NCBI GenBank assembly: GCA_002068375.1
Contig: MVZL01000039.1
Location: forward strand, 1-9,288
Length of the DNA stretch: 9,288 bases
Source of the DNA: Tenericutes bacterium ADurb.BinA155
Lineage (GTDB): Bacteria > Bacillota_I > Bacilli_A > RFN20 > CAG-826
Direction: 5' to 3'
Made by a program: the position numbers and the translations under genes. The notes beneath the pieces are model-generated. The model was not told where the DNA came from, ran no database searches, and was given only the letters and a program-made list of their open reading frames with translations. Below, in pieces: positions 1-6,871 of this stretch; position 1 is the stretch's first letter, and each line of letters begins with the position of its first letter.

Positions 1-48
1 CTCGAAATGCGAAGATGAGCCATTTCCAAGCGATCGAGAACCAATCTC

Positions 49-54
49 GGGAGG
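49..54 (+). promoter_or_regulatory. Ribosome binding site that sets the ABC ATPase start
   Basis: GGGAGG lies 8 nt before the ATG at 63. The earlier in-frame ATG at 15 has no comparable site, so translation most likely begins at 63. Confidence 0.75.
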
Positions 55-62
55 ATTTCACG

Positions 63-884
63 ATGGACGAAAAGCAACAGGATGTTGAAGGGTCACATGA
101 CGAAGCATCGTTAGTGATCTCCCACGTATCCAAACGCTACGGCAACGCCGATCATAAGGCCGTCACCGATTTCTCAATTTCGCTCCACGGGGGTCACGTT
201 TATGGCTTCCTTGGCAAAAACGGCGCGGGCAAATCCACCATCATCAAATCGGTGGTGGGACTCCATGGTTTCGAAGAAGGGACGATCAGCGTCTGCGGTT
301 ACGACATCGTGAACCAGCCGACCGAAGCGAAGATGTGCATCGGTTATGTCCCCGATAACTACGCCCTCTATGAAAACCTGACTGGCCGCCAATACGTCTC
401 CTACATCGCTGATCTCTATCACGTTTCGCGGGCGGACCGTGAAGCCCGAATCCCCGATCTCTTGAAACGGCTTGAAATGGACATTCACTTCGACTTCCCG
501 ATGAAGACGTACTCGCACGGCATGAAGCAAAAGATCACGATCATCGCTGCGCTGGTCCATGAGCCAAAGATTTGGATTCTCGATGAACCGATGACTGGTC
601 TTGACCCCAATTCCATTTTCCAGATCAAGGAATTAATGAGAGCCCACGCCGAAAAGGGAAACATCGTCTTCTTCTCGAGCCATATCATCGACGTTGTCGA
701 AAACCTTTGCGATGAAGTCATTATCATTAAGCACGGCACTTTGATTGAGCAAGATAAAGTCGCGGACCTGAAGGCGAAAGGGATCGACCTTGAAACTTTG
801 TTCTTAAAGCTCACGAGTGATAGCGAAGTCGAGACGGAATCCTTATTGGCTGAAGAAGAGAAATTCGATAAGAAGGGAATTTGA
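63..884 (+). CDS. ABC exporter ATP-binding protein, EcsA-like
   Basis: This 273-residue cytoplasmic ATPase would power the permease encoded directly downstream. Visible motifs are an A-loop aromatic near Tyr26, Walker A GKNGAGKST (51-59), an ABC signature SHGMKQ (151-156), Walker B WILDEP (171-176), the D-loop GLDP (179-182) and the switch His207 in SSH. The Q-loop region reads YVPDNYALYENLTG (95-108), so the usual Gln is Asp98. Asp or Glu at this place is common in the EcsA and ABC-2 exporter ATPases. The signature has His in place of the first Gly of SGG, also seen in that group. The acidic C-terminal tail (about 252-273) carries no recognised domain. The ATG at 63 is chosen over 15 because of the GGGAGG site. 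The stop codon shares one base with the next ATG, which points to translational coupling. The ABC exporter call is firm; the substrate cannot be read from the sequence. Confidence 0.93.
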   Translation: MDEKQQDVEGSHDEASLVISHVSKRYGNADHKAVTDFSISLHGGHVYGFLGKNGAGKSTIIKSVVGLHGFEEGTISVCGYDIVNQPTEAKMCIGYVPDNYALYENLTGRQYVSYIADLYHVSRADREARIPDLLKRLEMDIHFDFPMKTYSHGMKQKITIIAALVHEPKIWILDEPMTGLDPNSIFQIKELMRAHAEKGNIVFFSSHIIDVVENLCDEVIIIKHGTLIEQDKVADLKAKGIDLETLFLKLTSDSEVETESLLAEEEKFDKKGI

Positions 885-2614
885 TGGAACTCAGCGAGCG
901 GCAAAAGAAAGCGAATCGATTCAAGGAACGCTTTGGCGTCGATTGGCCTCGCTTTTTCACGATGGTGAAAATGCTGCTTCGCAATACGCTGAACCTCGAT
1001 TTCAAAAGCGATTTCAAACGGTCTTTGATTAAGACGATCTTGGCTGTGCTCGGCTTTGCCGCCGTCACCACGGTTTCCTATTTCTTCTTCTCATTGTCCT
1101 CGCGATTCCAGATCTTCTCGATTCTCTCTTTCGTCCCCGAAAGCGTGCCTTCTCTGATCACAATGACGGTCTATTTCCTCGGCTATATTCCTGCCTTGTT
1201 ATCCTTGCTCAAATTGCTTTATTGGAATAACGACAACAAGATCATGATCACCTTCCCTTGCAACGCGAATACCGTTTTCGTCGCCCGGATGTTCGTCTTC
1301 TTCGTGAGCCAATTCTTGAAGACTCTCCTCATCGAAATCCCCTTCTTATTCGGCTATATGATCTTTTCCCGTTTCCCTTGGTATTACATGCTTTGGATGG
1401 TGGTGGGCTGGTTCTTGCTCGTCCTCTTTGAGGTTCTCTTTCTTTCGATCCTTTCGATCCCGGGATATTTCGTGAGCCATTTCTTGAAACGCCATAACGT
1501 TCTTTCCGTCATTTCAGCCTCGCTTTTCTTCATTGCCCTCGTTGGCTTCGTAGCCTGGATTGTGAGTTTGCTCCCGAACAAACTGGACCTTTTCTCCTCG
1601 TGGGGACCTTATTTCAACCGGATTCAAGGCGCGCTCAATTTCTACACGAACAAACTCGTGTTTTTCTACGATCTCACCTTGATGAGCATGGGGGAGAATA
1701 CCGGATTTGGTTCGGTTTATTTCAGCGGCGCAGCTTGGTTTACTCTCTTAGGAACCATTGTGGCGATCCTCGTCGTTTTCGTCTTGATGCTGATCTTTGT
1801 GAACCCGCTTTACTTCGGCTTAGCCAGCTCGAGCAACGATTTCATCGCGAAAGGCAAAGCTAAGGCCTATCGTTTTCCCCAGCATTCCTATTTCACCGCT
1901 CAAGTCCAAAAGGAGGCCATCCTCTTCTTCAAGAACCCCGACATTTTCTCAGGATTCTTCGGTACTTTCGTTTTCATGCCGATCTATATTACTTTGATCG
2001 GAAAAATGTTTGGCGCGATGGCGACGAACGTTCGCGGTGACATGATGGTGATGGCGATTATTTGTCTCCTCATTCTCATGATTTCCTTAATGAGCAACCT
2101 CACCATCGCTGGAATCTATTCGGCCGAAGGCGATGCTTTTTCCCTTTCCCGTTCGTATCCTCGCTCGGAGAGTTTTATGCTCTCCAGCAAACTCTTTGCT
2201 CCGGCCGCCTTAGGTCTCATCAGCATCATCGTCTCGATCATTCTCTTCAGCAACGTTCGAACGGTTGAACCCTTCGTCTCGGCCTTCCTTGCGCTGGGTA
2301 TCATCGGGTTCTATCTTGGCCATTTGCTTTATGCGGCTAGCCTCGATTTCACGAGCCATCAAGACCATTTCGCTGATCGCAATTTCGCGAGCGATTCTGA
2401 GAAGCGAGTCATGATCTTCGGAGTGGTGGTGAGCTTGCTTGCCGCTCTCTTCTATTACTATTTCTTACAGGATTTCACCGGCTGGTTTGGTTTAAGCCGC
2501 CAGGCGACCGCTACCCTCAAATTCGCCATCATGGCTGCCATCTATTTGATTTTGAACGTCGTTCTCTATGTCAAAAAGATTAAGCTCATCTATCAGCAGG
2601 GGGCCACTTTATGA
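884..2614 (+). CDS. Multi-span ABC exporter permease (ABC-2-like)
   Basis: This 576-residue integral membrane protein is the probable membrane partner of the preceding ATPase. About 12 hydrophobic segments can be placed near residues 50-70, 88-112, 131-161, 167-192, 207-230, 286-308, 356-378, 386-411, 437-458, 462-486, 508-529 and 544-564, after a charged cytoplasmic N-terminus. Polar loops contain KEAILFFKNPDIFSG (343-357) and AEGDAFSLSRSYP (414-426). The second resembles the 'ISREG...LP' loop of large Gram-positive ABC-2 type permeases, which are usually 500-600 residues. The start is the ATG at 884, overlapping the upstream TGA by one base, with AAGGGA at 873-878. A TTG at 881 is possible but less likely. 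The gene overlaps the following one by 4 nt. The permease role is strongly supported by topology and neighbours; the exact family name and substrate are uncertain. Confidence 0.85.
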   Translation: MELSERQKKANRFKERFGVDWPRFFTMVKMLLRNTLNLDFKSDFKRSLIKTILAVLGFAAVTTVSYFFFSLSSRFQIFSILSFVPESVPSLITMTVYFLGYIPALLSLLKLLYWNNDNKIMITFPCNANTVFVARMFVFFVSQFLKTLLIEIPFLFGYMIFSRFPWYYMLWMVVGWFLLVLFEVLFLSILSIPGYFVSHFLKRHNVLSVISASLFFIALVGFVAWIVSLLPNKLDLFSSWGPYFNRIQGALNFYTNKLVFFYDLTLMSMGENTGFGSVYFSGAAWFTLLGTIVAILVVFVLMLIFVNPLYFGLASSSNDFIAKGKAKAYRFPQHSYFTAQVQKEAILFFKNPDIFSGFFGTFVFMPIYITLIGKMFGAMATNVRGDMMVMAIICLLILMISLMSNLTIAGIYSAEGDAFSLSRSYPRSESFMLSSKLFAPAALGLISIIVSIILFSNVRTVEPFVSAFLALGIIGFYLGHLLYAASLDFTSHQDHFADRNFASDSEKRVMIFGVVVSLLAALFYYYFLQDFTGWFGLSRQATATLKFAIMAAIYLILNVVLYVKKIKLIYQQGATL

Positions 2615-3117
2615 AGAAGGGTGTATTGATCTTTATTTCGGCGGTTACATTGCTTTCTTTTGTTCTCGTCGGTTTCGTAGGTTCGATTCCGACGGGGATC
2701 GTTCCGGTCGTGTATATCAGTTCGGTCCAGATCCTTGATTTCAACGGGAACGCCCCGGTCGTGAACCCGGCCACCCAGATCAAGACGATCAAGATCAACT
2801 TCTACGATAAAGACAAATTCACTCCTTTTGAGTATAACGGAGCGAACTATATCGCTTATTTCTTCCAGACTTCGGTCTTGCCCGATAACGCCACCAACCG
2901 GACCTTTCAATATAGCGTGGGCGAGAATCCCTTTATCATGATCGACCCCGAGTCCGATACGGCTTCTTATAAAGGGCTCTTCTTCTTAAAGGAACTCGAT
3001 CAAGCGAGCCGCGATGCTGGCCAAACCAATTACAAATACCACATCACCTGCAAGGCCAAGGATGGCGGGAGCGCTCCGGAAGACGACGTCCTTCTCGTCG
3101 TTCGTTTCGACAAATAA
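2611..3117 (+). CDS. Small exported or membrane-anchored protein of unknown function, third gene of the ABC operon
   Basis: I do not recognise this 168-residue protein. It begins with two Lys and a hydrophobic stretch (residues 4-24), followed by more apolar sequence to about 42, which fits a signal peptide or a single N-terminal anchor. There is no Cys lipobox, so it is not a typical lipoprotein. The remainder (about 43-168) is polar, rich in Asn, Asp, Thr and aromatic residues, and looks like alternating beta strands ending in VLLVVRFDK. This suggests a small extracytoplasmic beta-rich domain. One Cys (147) is present. The ATG overlaps the permease stop by 4 nt (ATGA) and has AGGGGG at 2598-2603, so it is very likely co-translated with the permease. 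By context it may be an accessory subunit of the exporter or a separate product of the same operon; this is inference. Confidence 0.75.
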   Translation: MKKGVLIFISAVTLLSFVLVGFVGSIPTGIVPVVYISSVQILDFNGNAPVVNPATQIKTIKINFYDKDKFTPFEYNGANYIAYFFQTSVLPDNATNRTFQYSVGENPFIMIDPESDTASYKGLFFLKELDQASRDAGQTNYKYHITCKAKDGGSAPEDDVLLVVRFDK

Positions 3118-3119
3118 AA

Positions 3120-3149
3120 AGAGACCCGCAAATCGCTTCACGGGTCCCT
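3120..3149 (-). terminator. Rho-independent terminator between convergent genes
   Basis: The arms AGAGACCCG (3120-3128) and CGGGTCCCT (3141-3149) pair at 8 of 9 positions around a 12-nt loop. On the minus strand the hairpin is followed by TTTTTATTT, so it fits termination of the TerB-like gene. On the plus strand only TTAAG follows, so any stop there for the ABC operon would be weak. The T-run on the minus strand overlaps the stop region of the plus-strand gene. Confidence 0.75.
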
Positions 3150-3162
3150 TAAGTTCAAGAAA

Positions 3163-3837
3163 TTACTTCTTTTCGCCTTTAATCTTTTCGAGCTGCTTCG
3201 CCTTAGCTTCCGCTTCGTCTTTGGCTTGACCAAGCGCGATCATTAAAGCGATGTTGTTATCGACGATCGGCTGAAGGATTTCGGCTTTGATGGTCGCGAG
3301 AGCGGCGTTATTCTCGTATTCGCTCCGTGAGAAGTCGATGGCGAGGAAAGCGTCCGCGATTTGAAGGATCGAATCCTCCAAGATCGTGAAGTAGTCCTTT
3401 TCGGTCACCATATCGACCAGGCTGAACATGCTGAAGAGCGAATCCACCATCGGGGAGATCGCGATGTCGATGACACTGCAGAACTCACGGACGGTCGGGA
3501 TCGGGGCTTTTTCGAACTCACCCCACGAGACTTGGATCTTCTCGCCCGAGGCTTTACCAAAGGCGATCACATAGTCGCAAAGGTCATAGCCCATATCGCC
3601 AAGTCGGGCTAAGAAAGCCGCTTCATTCGGCGAGACATCGCCATCGGCGGTGCCGATTCTTAATAAGGTATTCTGCAGGATCATGTCGAAGCTTAAGTGC
3701 ATCTTCTCAAAGGTGCCACCAAAGATCCGCTTCTGGTCGGCCGTTGGCAGTTGGTCGTAAATTTCCTTTAAATTCGCAATGATGAAATCGTAGGAGGCTT
3801 TGACGGGGGCGAAGATCTTCTCGGGGTCGGTTTCCAT
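3163..3837 (-). CDS. TerB-like cytoplasmic protein of unknown function
   Basis: This 224-residue acidic protein has no signal peptide or membrane span and appears mainly alpha-helical. Residues 58-83 (LLRIGTADGDVSPNEAAFLA and onward) match the 'aDG.is..E...l' pattern of TerB and TerB-like domains, where the Asp/Glu cluster is associated with metal binding. A second helical stretch at about 157-188 (ILQIADAFLAIDFSRSEYEN and onward) resembles the first and may be a degenerate second copy. The C-terminus (about 204-224) is Lys/Glu/Ala-rich and likely forms a helix or coiled coil. TAAGGAG lies 6 nt before the ATG, so the start is well supported. It is the only minus-strand gene here and stands alone, with its own terminator. 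No other tellurite or stress (ter) genes are visible. The TerB-like assignment is moderate; the biological role is unknown. Confidence 0.72.
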   Translation of the reverse strand: METDPEKIFAPVKASYDFIIANLKEIYDQLPTADQKRIFGGTFEKMHLSFDMILQNTLLRIGTADGDVSPNEAAFLARLGDMGYDLCDYVIAFGKASGEKIQVSWGEFEKAPIPTVREFCSVIDIAISPMVDSLFSMFSLVDMVTEKDYFTILEDSILQIADAFLAIDFSRSEYENNAALATIKAEILQPIVDNNIALMIALGQAKDEAEAKAKQLEKIKGEKK

Positions 3838-3843
3838 AATGTT

Positions 3844-3849
3844 CTCCTT
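3844..3849 (-). promoter_or_regulatory. Ribosome binding site of the TerB-like gene
   Basis: Read on the minus strand, AAGGAG sits 6 nt upstream of the ATG (3837-3835), an ideal spacing that fixes this start. Confidence 0.8.
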
Positions 3850-3865
3850 AGTGAAACTAAACTTT

Positions 3866-3871
3866 ATTCTA
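3866..3871 (-). promoter_or_regulatory. Possible -10 box for the TerB-like gene
   Basis: TAGAAT on the minus strand lies about 28 bp upstream of the start codon, leaving room for a leader with the ribosome binding site. No good -35 hexamer is found at 16-18 bp spacing, so this is weak. Confidence 0.3.
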
Positions 3872-3892
3872 ACCCTTTCTTTCTTTACCTGC

Positions 3893-3920
3893 TTGAAAGA
3901 GTGGTGGCGAAGGATAGAAT
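3893..3920 (+). promoter_or_regulatory. Sigma-70-type promoter for the ArsB-like gene
   Basis: TTGAAA (3893-3898) and TAGAAT (3915-3920) are separated by 16 bp, a good match to the housekeeping consensus. The -10 box ends only 9 bp before the ATG at 3930, so the predicted transcript start lies within a few bases of the start codon. The promoter sits in the 92-bp divergent gap shared with the TerB-like gene. Confidence 0.6.
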
Positions 3921-3929
3921 ACCGCCTGT

Positions 3930-5237
3930 ATGGTGGCCACCATCGTCATCTTTGCCGTTACGATAGCCTTGATGGTTTTGGCGTTGATCTTTAAACCCAG
4001 CATTCAAATTAAGCGCTACACCCTCCAGCTTTATTGGCCGATTGCCTTGGTCGGAGCCCTCGTCTTAACCCTCTCTTGGGTCCTGCCGCCTGACGAACTT
4101 TGGTCGGGTCTTATTGCCGATAGCACCGTGAACCCGGGCAAGATTTTGGTTCTCTTTCTTTCGATGGCGATTCTATCGATCGTTCTCGATGAGCTCGGTT
4201 TCTTCGCTTTCCTCGCTTCGTGGGCCCTCCGTCATGCCGGTAAGAGCCAGCTCCGCCTTTTCTTCATCCTTTATTTATTCGTGTCGGTTCTCACCGTCTT
4301 CACCAGCAACGATATCGTGATTCTCACCTTCACCCCCTTCATCATTTGCTTTTGCAAGGACGCAAAGATCAATCCGCTTCCCTACCTTTTCGCCGAGTTC
4401 GTTGGGGCTAATTCCTGGTCGCAGATCCTTTTGATCGGCAACGTCACCAACATCTATCTGGCGGAGTCGGCGGGAATCTCTTTCTTTGATTATTTCAAAG
4501 CGATGTGGCTCCCTTCGACCTTGTCCTCTCTCGTCGGCTTAGGGATGACCCTTTTGATTTTCGGCCGGAAGCTCACCGCCCCGATTGATGGGGGCTTAGA
4601 ACCGATCCGCCCGGTGAAAGACAAAGTCTCTTTGGGCTTTGCGCTAGCTTCCTTAGGGGGTTGCATCATCGCTTTATCGATCAGCAACTATATCCGGATG
4701 GAGATGTATTTGTTAGCCTTTGGGTTCATGGTCTTCGATTTATTGTCCTTATTGATCGTGGGCCTCGTCCGAAAAGACCTCGCCCTTTTCCCCCGAACCG
4801 CCAAGCGAATCCCTTATGATGTGGTTCCTTTCGTCCTCTCGATGTTCGCCTTCGTTCTCGCCCTCACGAAATATGGGGTCTCCGCGAATATCGCCTCGTG
4901 GCTTAATGGCGAGCCGATGATTCTGAAGTATGGGCTAGCCTCCTTCTTCACCTGTGATCTCATCAACAACATTCCGATGAGCGTTCTTTTCTCGGCGATC
5001 GCGAGCAGTGGGGGCTATAATTCCGGAGCGGTTTACGCAGCGATTTCCGGATCGAACCTTGGAGCCTTGCTCACCCCGATCGGCGCCTTAGCTGGAATCA
5101 TGTGGCTTTCGATTCTTCATAAGGACGGGATCAAAATGAGCTTTGGGAAGTTCGTCCTCTATGGCGCGCCCATTGCGATTGCCTCCATGCTCACCGCGAT
5201 TGGCGGACTCTATCTTTCTTTGGCCTATCTCGTCTAG
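3930..5237 (+). CDS. ArsB-family (ion transporter superfamily) membrane permease
   Basis: This 435-residue integral membrane protein, about the length of ArsB (around 430), probably moves an oxyanion or organic anion across the membrane. Recognisable ArsB features in order are the segment SIVLDELGFFAFLASWALR (83-101); TSNDIVILTFTPF (125-137), matching the ArsB 'ANDGAALILTPI' helix; GNVTNI (170-175); FTCDLINNIPM (340-350); and near the end GSNLGALLTPIGALAG (374-389), followed by MWLSILHKDGIKMSFGKF. The two-half arrangement, with a polar loop near 212-235, is typical of the superfamily. No arsR, arsC, arsA or arsD is visible, so arsenite efflux is not shown; another anion such as a dicarboxylate is possible. 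No Shine-Dalgarno sequence stands at useful distance (AAGGA at 3910-3914 is 15 nt away), and an in-frame TAG at 3915-3917 rules out an earlier start. The next in-frame ATG, at 3972, also lacks a site. Confidence 0.85.
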   Translation: MVATIVIFAVTIALMVLALIFKPSIQIKRYTLQLYWPIALVGALVLTLSWVLPPDELWSGLIADSTVNPGKILVLFLSMAILSIVLDELGFFAFLASWALRHAGKSQLRLFFILYLFVSVLTVFTSNDIVILTFTPFIICFCKDAKINPLPYLFAEFVGANSWSQILLIGNVTNIYLAESAGISFFDYFKAMWLPSTLSSLVGLGMTLLIFGRKLTAPIDGGLEPIRPVKDKVSLGFALASLGGCIIALSISNYIRMEMYLLAFGFMVFDLLSLLIVGLVRKDLALFPRTAKRIPYDVVPFVLSMFAFVLALTKYGVSANIASWLNGEPMILKYGLASFFTCDLINNIPMSVLFSAIASSGGYNSGAVYAAISGSNLGALLTPIGALAGIMWLSILHKDGIKMSFGKFVLYGAPIAIASMLTAIGGLYLSLAYLV

Positions 5238-5265
5238 GATTCCAATGGCTAATCAAATCCTTCTT

Positions 5266-5306
5266 CCCTGAAAAGTAAAGGGTTTTTATCCCCCAAAAGG
5301 CGGGGG
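5266..5306 (+). terminator. Weak candidate terminator after the ArsB-like gene
   Basis: Two small hairpins lie in tandem. The first has CCCT (5266-5269) pairing with AGGG (5279-5282) and then TTTTT (5283-5287). The second has CCCCC (5290-5294) pairing with GGGGG (5302-5306) around a 7-nt loop, with only a poor T-rich tail (TCATCTTT). Either could end the ArsB-like transcript, but neither is a strong terminator. Confidence 0.35.
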
Positions 5307-5344
5307 TCATCTTTCAAAAAAGGAAATGAAACGCGATTTGGTGG

Positions 5345-5359
5345 CGTAAAAAAGTTACG
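5345..5359. repeat. Small palindrome upstream of the glnA promoter
   Basis: CGTAA (5345-5349) and TTACG (5355-5359) form a perfect inverted repeat around AAAAG. It lies about 40 bp upstream of the glnA -35 box. It recalls the GTNA...TNAC core of GlnR-type operators but has a 5-nt centre, not 7, and lacks the outer T/A bases, so operator function is a guess. Confidence 0.3.
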
Positions 5360-5397
5360 ATGAAACCTAAACTCTTGTTTTCAAAAGAAAATAAAAC

Positions 5398-5425
5398 TTG
5401 ATTGAAAGGCGAAAAGGACCATAAT
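5398..5425 (+). promoter_or_regulatory. glnA promoter
   Basis: TTGATT (5398-5403) and CATAAT (5420-5425) are 16 bp apart. Transcription starting about 7 bp downstream would give a leader of roughly 27 nt that includes the ribosome binding site, too short for a riboswitch. Confidence 0.6.
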
Positions 5426-5446
5426 TTTGGCGTTCTTAAGGTCCAA

Positions 5447-5452
5447 AGGAGG
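5447..5452 (+). promoter_or_regulatory. Ribosome binding site of glnA
   Basis: AGGAGG stands 6 nt before the ATG at 5459, an optimal arrangement that rules out longer upstream readings of the frame. Confidence 0.85.
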
Positions 5453-5458
5453 ACTTTT

Positions 5459-6802
5459 ATGGAAAAATACACCAGAAAAGACATTCTACAGATGGCCAAA
5501 GACAACAACGTGAGCTACGTTCGTTTGCAGTTCACCGACATCCTTGGCACGATCAAGGCCGTCGAGATTTCGGTCTCGCAACTTGAAGATGCGCTGGATA
5601 ACAAAATCATGTTCGATGGTTCCTCGATCGAAGGCTTCGTCCGGATCAAGGAAGCCGATATGTACCTCCACCCGGATCTCTCGACTTGGCTCATTCTCGA
5701 TTTCGAAGATAGCGCTTATGGCAAAGTCGCTCGGTTGATTTGCGATGTCTATACCCCTTATGGCAAACCCTTCGTGGGCGATCCCCGCTTCATTCTTAAA
5801 AAGATGGTGAAGAAGATGAACGATATGGGCTATAGCGCGCTCGATGTTGGCTTTGAACCCGAATTCTTCTTGTTCAAACTCGATGATAAAGGCCAGCCGA
5901 TCATGGAACCCGCCGATTCGGGATCCTACTTCGATTTGGCTCCGATCGATGGGGCGGAATACGTCCGTCGCGAAATCGCTCTTGAGCTCGAAAAACTGGG
6001 CTTTGTGATTCAAACCGCCCACCACGAGGTGGCTCCGGGCCAAGAGGAAATCAACTTCCGCTTCGCTAACGTCGTCCAAGCCTGCGATAACGTTCAGACC
6101 TTTAAACAGGTCGTGAAGTTCATCGCTCGTAAGCACGGCTATCTCGCTACGTTCATGCCAAAACCGATTGCCGGAATCAATGGTTCGGGCATGCATACCA
6201 ACTGCTCGCTTGAAGATAAAGACGGCAACGATATCTTCTTCGATGAAAAGGACAATATGAGTCTCTCGCTTCTTTGCCGCAAATGGATTTCGGGCATCAT
6301 CAAACACGCCCGCGGCATGGCAGCGTTAACCAATCCGACCGTGAACTCCTATAAACGGATCATCCCGGGCTACGAAGCCCCGTGCTACGTTTGCTGGAGC
6401 GATGCTAACCGTTCTTCGATGATTCGGATTCCGGCTGCCCGCGGAAAAGCGACCCGGACCGAACTCCGTCACGTCGATGGAACCGCCAACCCGTACTTGG
6501 CTCTCGCCGTCATTCTCGGCGCTGGCCTTGATGGCATTGCGAACTGCAAAGACGATGCCACGGTCCCGCCGGTTTACGATAACATCTTCGCCTTAACCCG
6601 CGAGCAACGGGAAGCTCAGGGCATTCCGAACCTTCCGGAAAACCTGAAGGACGCGATCAAAGAGATGAAGGCCGATCCGCTCATTCTTGATGTTCTTGGC
6701 GACCATACTTTTGGAAAGTATATCGAAGCCAAAGAGATCGAATGGGACAAATTCCGGACCCTCGTTACCCCGTGGGAATTGCAACAGTACCTCGTTAAAT
6801 AA
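5459..6802 (+). CDS. glnA: Glutamine synthetase, type I (alpha subclass)
   Basis: The enzyme joins ammonium to glutamate with ATP to make glutamine, the main entry point of nitrogen; the family works as a cytoplasmic dodecamer. The 447-residue length matches Bacillus GlnA (444) and lacks the extra segment of the beta subclass and its adenylylation tyrosine region. Visible sites are the FDGSSIEGF loop (52-60), Arg62 (the residue tied to glutamine feedback inhibition in Bacillus GS), metal-binding Glu133 and Glu135 in GFEPEF, Glu190 and Glu197, the ATP signature [12 protein letters not shown] (235-246, with His246), the flap glutamate Glu306 in PGYEAP, and NRSSMIRIP (317-325). The C-terminus [14 protein letters not shown] resembles the Bacillus tail that contacts GlnR and TnrA. 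The gene has its own promoter, AGGAGG site and terminator, so it is monocistronic; no glnR is in view. A small oddity is SDANRS in the flap where relatives more often carry SARNRS or SAQNRS. Confidence 0.97.
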   Translation: MEKYTRKDILQMAKDNNVSYVRLQFTDILGTIKAVEISVSQLEDALDNKIMFDGSSIEGFVRIKEADMYLHPDLSTWLILDFEDSAYGKVARLICDVYTPYGKPFVGDPRFILKKMVKKMNDMGYSALDVGFEPEFFLFKLDDKGQPIMEPADSGSYFDLAPIDGAEYVRREIALELEKLGFVIQTAHHEVAPGQEEINFRFANVVQACDNVQTFKQVVKFIARKHGYLATFMPKPIAGINGSGMHTNCSLEDKDGNDIFFDEKDNMSLSLLCRKWISGIIKHARGMAALTNPTVNSYKRIIPGYEAPCYVCWSDANRSSMIRIPAARGKATRTELRHVDGTANPYLALAVILGAGLDGIANCKDDATVPPVYDNIFALTREQREAQGIPNLPENLKDAIKEMKADPLILDVLGDHTFGKYIEAKEIEWDKFRTLVTPWELQQYLVK

Positions 6803-6811
6803 AGGAACCCG

Positions 6812-6846
6812 AGGAGAGCCAAGCTAAAACTTGGCTCTCTTTTTTA
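6812..6846 (+). terminator. Rho-independent terminator of glnA
   Basis: A perfect 10-bp stem, GAGAGCCAAG (6814-6823) with CTTGGCTCTC (6830-6839), closes a 6-nt loop and is followed by six T. It begins 9 bp after the glnA stop and cleanly separates it from the next gene. Confidence 0.95.
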
Positions 6847-6856
6847 TTCCCCAAGT

Positions 6857-6871
6857 TAAGCCTTTGGCTTA
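6857..6871. repeat. Inverted repeat just upstream of the HI0933-like gene
   Basis: TAAGCC (6857-6862) and GGCTTA (6866-6871) pair around TTT. The repeat ends on the first bases of the candidate -10 box and 10 bp before the ATG, so it could be an operator, or chance. Confidence 0.3.

Larger units (their letters stand above)
5238..5397 (+). other. Gap between the ArsB-like gene and the glnA promoter
   Basis: No coding sequence is seen. The gap holds AGGATT/AATCCT arms (5236-5241, 5256-5261), a weak CCCT/AGGG hairpin followed by TTTTT (5266-5287), a C5/G5 hairpin (5290-5306) and the palindrome at 5345-5359. The stretch from about 5311 is A-rich. I see no riboswitch that I can name, nor a match to the GlnR/TnrA consensus TGTNA-N7-TNACA. 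Confidence 0.5.

Noticed and set aside
1..18. Possible tail of an upstream gene ending at TGA 16-18
   Set aside because: Only five codons are visible, too few to support a coding call.
15..62. N-terminal extension of the ABC ATPase from the ATG at 15
   Set aside because: It has no ribosome site, whereas the ATG at 63 has GGGAGG 8 nt upstream, and the added 16 residues do not look like part of an ATPase.
2593..2910. Minus-strand open frame opposite the third ABC-operon gene
   Set aside because: The plus-strand frame has a start overlap, a ribosome site and a signal-like N-terminus, whereas the antisense frame has none of these.
5402..5458. Extended glnA start upstream of 5459
   Set aside because: It would cover the promoter -10 box and the AGGAGG site, and glutamine synthetase homology begins at [10 protein letters not shown].
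5281..5458. Riboswitch or T-box in the glnA leader
   Set aside because: The likely promoter at 5398-5425 leaves a leader of about 27 nt, too short, and no conserved riboswitch core is seen upstream.
5486..6307. Long minus-strand open frame (273 codons) opposite glnA
   Set aside because: It is a mirror of the strongly biased glnA codons, has no recognisable domain and no ribosome site.
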